From Candidatus Zixiibacteriota bacterium (lineage in GTDB: Bacteria > Zixibacteria > MSB-5A5 > WJJR01), in contig JACRMA010000007.1 in assembly GCA_016235085.1 (NCBI GenBank), positions 1-36,767 on the forward strand: 36,767 nt of DNA, given 5' to 3'. The translations under genes were made by a program, and so were the position numbers. Under the pieces are notes generated by a model. The model did no database searches and was not told the DNA's origin. It saw nothing but the letters and a program-made list of their open reading frames with translations. Positions 33,372 to 36,767 of the stretch are shown here, piece by piece. How positions within the stretch are numbered: position 1 is the first letter of the stretch; each line of letters begins with the position of its first letter.

Positions 33372-34436
33372 TTATCCCGAAATGAAGCGTGCAATGTCAT
33401 GGTAGGTGACCGTGACGATCAGGAGCACCAGAAGGAGCATCCCGACCTGCTGGGCAACGGCGCGCTGTTTCATCGACAGGGGCCTGCCCCGCAGTTTCTC
33501 GATCAACAGAAAGACCAGATGGCCGCCGTCCAGAATCGGGACGGGCAGAATGTTCAGAAGGGCCAGATTGAGCGAGAGAACGGCCATGAAGTTCATGAGC
33601 ACGGCCCAGCCTTCGCGGGCGACTTTGCCGGCAATTTGGGCAATCCCGACCGGGCCGGAGACGTTTTTGATCGAAACGCTTCCGCTGAACAGACCCCACA
33701 GGAATTTGAGCATTTCCCCACAGAAATCGAAAGTCTGGCTAATCCCGCCGCTGACCGCAGCGGTGAATCCAACGGTTTCGGTCACATAGCCCATGCCGAT
33801 ACCGATCACGCCGACCACCGTGTCGGCGCCGTCAGTTTTCTTGGCGGTGTCGATGCGGGTGCGGACACGCGCGGAGTAGAGATCGCCGTCGTGTTTCCAG
33901 AGAATCTCGACGGTGTCTCCAGGACGCGAATGGATCAGCTTGGCCATGGAGTCGAAATCGGCAACCCGGTTATGGTCGACGGCCTGGATGATGTCACCGG
34001 TCTTGATTCCAATCTTGTCGGCAGGTCCGTCGGCGACGACGGGACCGACGACGACTTGAGTCTTATCAATCGTGTCGCGGCCATGCAGCCAGAGCACCGC
34101 GATGAAGATCAGCGCGGCGGCAATGAAATTCATAAGGGGACCGGCCAGGATGACCAAGGTGCGCGTGCCCACCGACTTGGACATGAATTCGCGGGGGTCA
34201 CCGGTCGAAGGCTCGTCCGGGTTCTCCCCGACCATCTTGACGTAGCCGCCGAGGGGTACCCAGGAAATGCAGTAGTCGGTTTCGCCGATTTGTTTCCCGA
34301 TCATCTTGGGAGGGAAACCCAGCGAAAACCGTTCGACTTTGATCCCCGCCCACTTGGCCACAAGAAAGTGACCCAGTTCATGAATGAAAATCAGAACCCC
34401 AAGGACGAAGACTGTTGCCCAGATCGTGGTTGTCAC
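33372..34436 (-). CDS. rseP: Site-2 membrane metalloprotease RseP
   Basis: RseP cuts transmembrane segments within the membrane: it activates envelope-stress sigma factors and clears leftover signal peptides. The product has 354 residues, shorter than the 450 of E. coli because it has one PDZ domain (about 115-185, GPVVADGPADKIGIKTGDII) instead of two. The zinc-binding HELGH is at 19-23 in the first helix. The third-ligand region NLALLNILPVPILDGGH lies near 300. The start codon is GTG at 34436. Gap to dxr is 37 bp, the order dxr-rseP being widespread. Loss of the second PDZ is common outside Proteobacteria. Confidence 0.95.
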   Translation of the reverse strand: MTTTIWATVFVLGVLIFIHELGHFLVAKWAGIKVERFSLGFPPKMIGKQIGETDYCISWVPLGGYVKMVGENPDEPSTGDPREFMSKSVGTRTLVILAGPLMNFIAAALIFIAVLWLHGRDTIDKTQVVVGPVVADGPADKIGIKTGDIIQAVDHNRVADFDSMAKLIHSRPGDTVEILWKHDGDLYSARVRTRIDTAKKTDGADTVVGVIGIGMGYVTETVGFTAAVSGGISQTFDFCGEMLKFLWGLFSGSVSIKNVSGPVGIAQIAGKVAREGWAVLMNFMAVLSLNLALLNILPVPILDGGHLVFLLIEKLRGRPLSMKQRAVAQQVGMLLLVLLIVTVTYHDIARFISG

Positions 34437-34473
34437 ATCCGACTCGCTTTCATCTGCTCTCTATATCGCCAAC

Positions 34474-35673
34474 CTAGCGGGTGGACGCAACAGCCTTTGC
34501 AGGGGTTCCCGGCAGGTGGCCGGATACGTAGTCGCGTGCCCATTGGTCGGCCGCCACGATATCCTCAAAATTGGGATCGGAGACAGGCTTGTGGGCCGTG
34601 AGGGTCTTCCCTATCTGATCCACGATTCCGGTAAAAGGCAGACGGCCATCGAGGAATGCAGCCACAGCGATTTCATCGGCGGCATTGAGGACGGCACAGG
34701 CCGTTGGTCCCATCGCCAAGGCACGCCGGGCCAGATCCAGAGCTGGGTATCGAGCGGGGTCCGGCGGAGCGAAATCGAGTGTGTTTGCCCTTGATAGATC
34801 CAACGCTTGCGGACCCGTCACACCCTTCGGGCGTTCGGGGGCGAGCAGCGCATAGGCGATTGGGAGAGTCATGTCGGGAGAGCCGAGCTGGGCGATCACG
34901 GAGCCATCCTGGTACTCCACCATCGAGTGCACCACAGACTGGGGATGGATGACGACATCGATTTGGTCCGGAGTCAGGTCGAACAGCCAGGTCGCTTCGA
35001 TGATCTCGAATGCCTTGTTCATCATTGTCGCCGAGTCGATCGTGATCCGAGGGCCCATCCGCCATGTCGGGTGATCGAGCGCTTCGGCTGGAGTGATGGT
35101 TGCGAATGTCTCCAGCGGACGGTTGCGGAATGGTCCTCCTGAGGCGGTCAGGATGATCCGCCGCACCTCCTGATGTGCTCCAGCCCGTAAACACTGCCAG
35201 ATCGCTGAGTGTTCCGAATCAATCGGAGCGATGGTGACACTCCGCTGCCGGGCACGGGGCATGACAACAGCGCCAGCCGCGACGAGTGTTTCCTTATTGG
35301 CGAGGGCGATATTCTTGCCGGCGTCGATGGCAGCTAATGTGGGCGCCGCGCCGGCAAAACCGACCACCGCGACGACGAGGGTCTGGATTGAGGGCCAGGC
35401 GGCGATTTCGCAGAGGCTGTCGGCGCCAATGAGGATTCGCCCGGAGTAATCGCCGAGCTGAGCCCGCAGAGCATCCCCGTGAGTGGCATCAACCACGGCG
35501 ACAACCTCGGGGTGGTACTTGCGCACCTGGGGCGCGAGTTCATCGACATTACGGGAGGCTGCGAGAGCGGTGACGCGGAACCGGCCGGGGAAGCGGTCAA
35601 TCACACGGAGAGTGTTCTGGCCTATTGAGCCCGTGCTTCCCAGGATACCGATTTGAAGGGGGATGGGTGTCAT
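34474..35673 (-). CDS. dxr: 1-Deoxy-D-xylulose 5-phosphate reductoisomerase
   Basis: Dxr converts DXP to 2-C-methylerythritol 4-phosphate with NADPH, the committed step of the MEP isoprenoid pathway. The 399-residue length is typical. NADPH-binding GILGSTGSIGQNTL is at about 7-20, the metal-binding PIDSEHSAIWQ near 155, the LTASGGPFR loop after it, and HPTWRMGPRITIDSATMMNK and HPQSVVHSMVEYQDGS complete the active site. The frame is open up to 35760, but that 29-residue extension (IGPIGPIRP) is encoded by the 9-bp array, so ATG 35673 is preferred; there is no ribosome site. It lies between the cyclophilin gene and rseP. Confidence 0.96.
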   Translation of the reverse strand: MTPIPLQIGILGSTGSIGQNTLRVIDRFPGRFRVTALAASRNVDELAPQVRKYHPEVVAVVDATHGDALRAQLGDYSGRILIGADSLCEIAAWPSIQTLVVAVVGFAGAAPTLAAIDAGKNIALANKETLVAAGAVVMPRARQRSVTIAPIDSEHSAIWQCLRAGAHQEVRRIILTASGGPFRNRPLETFATITPAEALDHPTWRMGPRITIDSATMMNKAFEIIEATWLFDLTPDQIDVVIHPQSVVHSMVEYQDGSVIAQLGSPDMTLPIAYALLAPERPKGVTGPQALDLSRANTLDFAPPDPARYPALDLARRALAMGPTACAVLNAADEIAVAAFLDGRLPFTGIVDQIGKTLTAHKPVSDPNFEDIVAADQWARDYVSGHLPGTPAKAVASTR

Positions 35674-35698
35674 AGGACGAATAGGACCAATGGGACCA
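35672..35698. repeat. 9-bp tandem array, three copies, abutting the dxr start
   Basis: ataggacga, ataggacca and atgggacca run into the dxr start codon, which lies in the first unit (ATG at 35673-35671 on the minus strand). Same pattern as the arrays at 14664, 24168 and 32316. Confidence 0.7.
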
Positions 35699-35774
35699 AT
35701 CATGGGTGCCGGGACAGCATGAGGGCGTCCCGGTGTGCCACCAGGACGCCCCAAATTCACAGACTTGATTCGCG

Positions 35775-36605
35775 TTAGTTGGCTTTCTCAGTCTTCTCGA
35801 TGGTCACCTTGGTCATCTTGACTGGTTCCGCCGGGCGTTCGCCGTTACACTTGACCTTCTCGATCTTGTGGACGACATCCAGCCCCTCAATGACTTTGCC
35901 GAAAACAGTGTACTTGTTATCCAGCGAGGTCAGACGTCCCAGGCAGATGAAAAACTGCGAACCGGCCGAATTGGGATCTGCCGCCCGCGCCATCGACAGG
36001 ACGCCGTCTTCGTGCAGCTTGTCGTTGAATTCGGCAGGGACATTGTATCCCGGGACACCGGTGCCGTTGCCGAGCGGATCGCCGCCCTGGATCACAAAGC
36101 CGGGGACGATGCGGTGGAACTGAAGAGAATCATAGAATCCCTTGTTGATCAGGTGTACGAAGCTCTGGCAATGCTTGAGAGCAACGTCGGGCCACAGTTC
36201 GATTACGATCTTCCCCATGGACGTTTCCATGACGACCTTCGGCTTTTCGCCTTTGGCGAACGTGACGCTCTTATACGGTGCTTTGGGATCGACGGCCTCG
36301 GTCACGGCCTTACTCCCTTCCTTGGCTTTCGTGGCGGCCTTGGCCTCGGTGTCCTGAGTTGTGGCCTTGGGTTTTGGCTGAGGCTTCTTTGTGGTGTCAG
36401 CAGGTGCGGCCTCGGTGGACTTGGCGTTCGCGGTGTCCGGGCGTGTCGTTGGCGGGACCACGGCTTTGGGCTTGGTCGTGTCCTGCGCTGAGGCCGCAGG
36501 AGCCTTGGTCGAATCTTGAGCTAGAGCGTTGGTGGCAACCGCAAGACTGAGCGCACCAGTGATGGTGAGTGTCAGTAAGGCTGCCCGTACAGTTAGTTTT
36601 CGCAT
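35775..36605 (-). CDS. Exported peptidyl-prolyl cis-trans isomerase, cyclophilin type
   Basis: The 276-residue product has a signal peptide (about 1-29, ending ALAQ), a long Ala/Lys/Thr/Pro-rich linker (about 30-110) and a cyclophilin domain (about 118-272). The catalytic Arg lies in FHRIVPGFVIQGGDP, with GSQFFI and the closing KYTVFGKVIEGLDVV motif. The position of the Trp that binds cyclosporin in eukaryotes is Leu, as in most bacterial forms. It should fold proteins in the periplasm; the flexible linker may span the cell wall or tether it. AAGGAGG at 36613-36619 sets the start. A 101-bp gap separates it from dxr. Confidence 0.93.
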   Translation of the reverse strand: MRKLTVRAALLTLTITGALSLAVATNALAQDSTKAPAASAQDTTKPKAVVPPTTRPDTANAKSTEAAPADTTKKPQPKPKATTQDTEAKAATKAKEGSKAVTEAVDPKAPYKSVTFAKGEKPKVVMETSMGKIVIELWPDVALKHCQSFVHLINKGFYDSLQFHRIVPGFVIQGGDPLGNGTGVPGYNVPAEFNDKLHEDGVLSMARAADPNSAGSQFFICLGRLTSLDNKYTVFGKVIEGLDVVHKIEKVKCNGERPAEPVKMTKVTIEKTEKAN

Positions 36606-36732
36606 TGAACTTCCTCCTTGGAGAACCTTTTAGTTTCAAGCGGCACAATAAGTTCCTGAATAATCCTCATGGCAAGACAATTCGACCCGGCTAATACCCT
36701 GTAAGGCAATCACTTACTGGTCGGCGGTGGGC

Positions 36733-36767
36733 CTAATGACCTGTGGCCAGGATTTCGTCGGCGATGC
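36733..36767 (-). CDS. Possible C-terminal end of a gene beyond the right edge
   Basis: On the minus strand the last complete codons read IADEILATGH followed by TAG at 36733-36735. Codon choice matches the neighbours and the direction matches the cyclophilin-dxr-rseP-lepB group. Only eleven codons are visible, so this is a weak call and no product can be named. Confidence 0.3.
   Translation of the reverse strand, partial: IADEILATGH

Overview
The window looks like a chromosomal segment of a GC-rich, Gram-negative-type bacterium with an outer membrane. It carries a lipoprotein signal, peptidoglycan recycling genes, c-type cytochrome maturation, a C-terminal sorting domain of the type IX secretion (Por) kind, dockerin-tailed exported proteins and a SecA with a zinc-binding tail. 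This combination fits an uncultured phylum of the FCB superphylum, with Zixibacteria or a relative as the best guess. That placement is inferred from gene content and protein style, not from a marker tree.

Layout. 1-2266 (minus): nagZ, anmK and the start of a lipoprotein gene, tightly coupled, for murein recycling. 2332-5351: a membrane GAF-GGDEF diguanylate cyclase diverging from a bactofilin-like membrane protein. 5352-8719: a gene-poor stretch with a decayed dockerin fragment, then a two-gene unit encoding a surface fibre (150-bp higher-order repeat, C-terminal S74 self-processing chaperone) and a dockerin protein. 8873-15032 (minus): large SRP RNA, dnaX, ybaB, recR and secA. 15203-16240: two Cys-rich exported proteins. 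16234-17625 (minus): an FG-GAP/VCBS propeller protein with a dockerin tail. 17825-17900 (minus): tRNA-Ala(CGC). 18059-18609 (minus): an exported peroxiredoxin broken by a one-base frameshift. 18969-21318: an NfnAB/SudBA-type flavoprotein pair. 21809-24055: a large secreted protein with cohesin-like beta-sandwich modules and a sorting tail. 24242-26948: ccmABCDE with a variant CXXXY-type CcmE. 27235-32262: a signalling cassette of two sensor kinases and an NtrC-family sigma-54 activator. 32416-36605 (minus): exported cyclophilin, dxr, rseP and lepB.

How the parts relate. Several exported proteins share dockerin or sorting tails, and the secA/SRP and lepB/rseP groups supply export and envelope processing. 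The Nfn pair and the ccm genes point to an electron-transport metabolism. The kinases, diguanylate cyclase and sigma-54 regulator are candidate controllers of surface or envelope functions, but the sequence does not link them to targets.

The most unusual items are the nested-repeat S74 fibre beside dockerin genes and a dockerin remnant; dockerins and cohesin-like modules in one neighbourhood; the CXXXY CcmE in a ccm operon without F, G or H; a Cys-rich gene pair with a likely leaderless first gene and an ORF that runs through its own terminator; and two families of short intergenic repeats (9-bp tandem arrays and REP-like hairpins).
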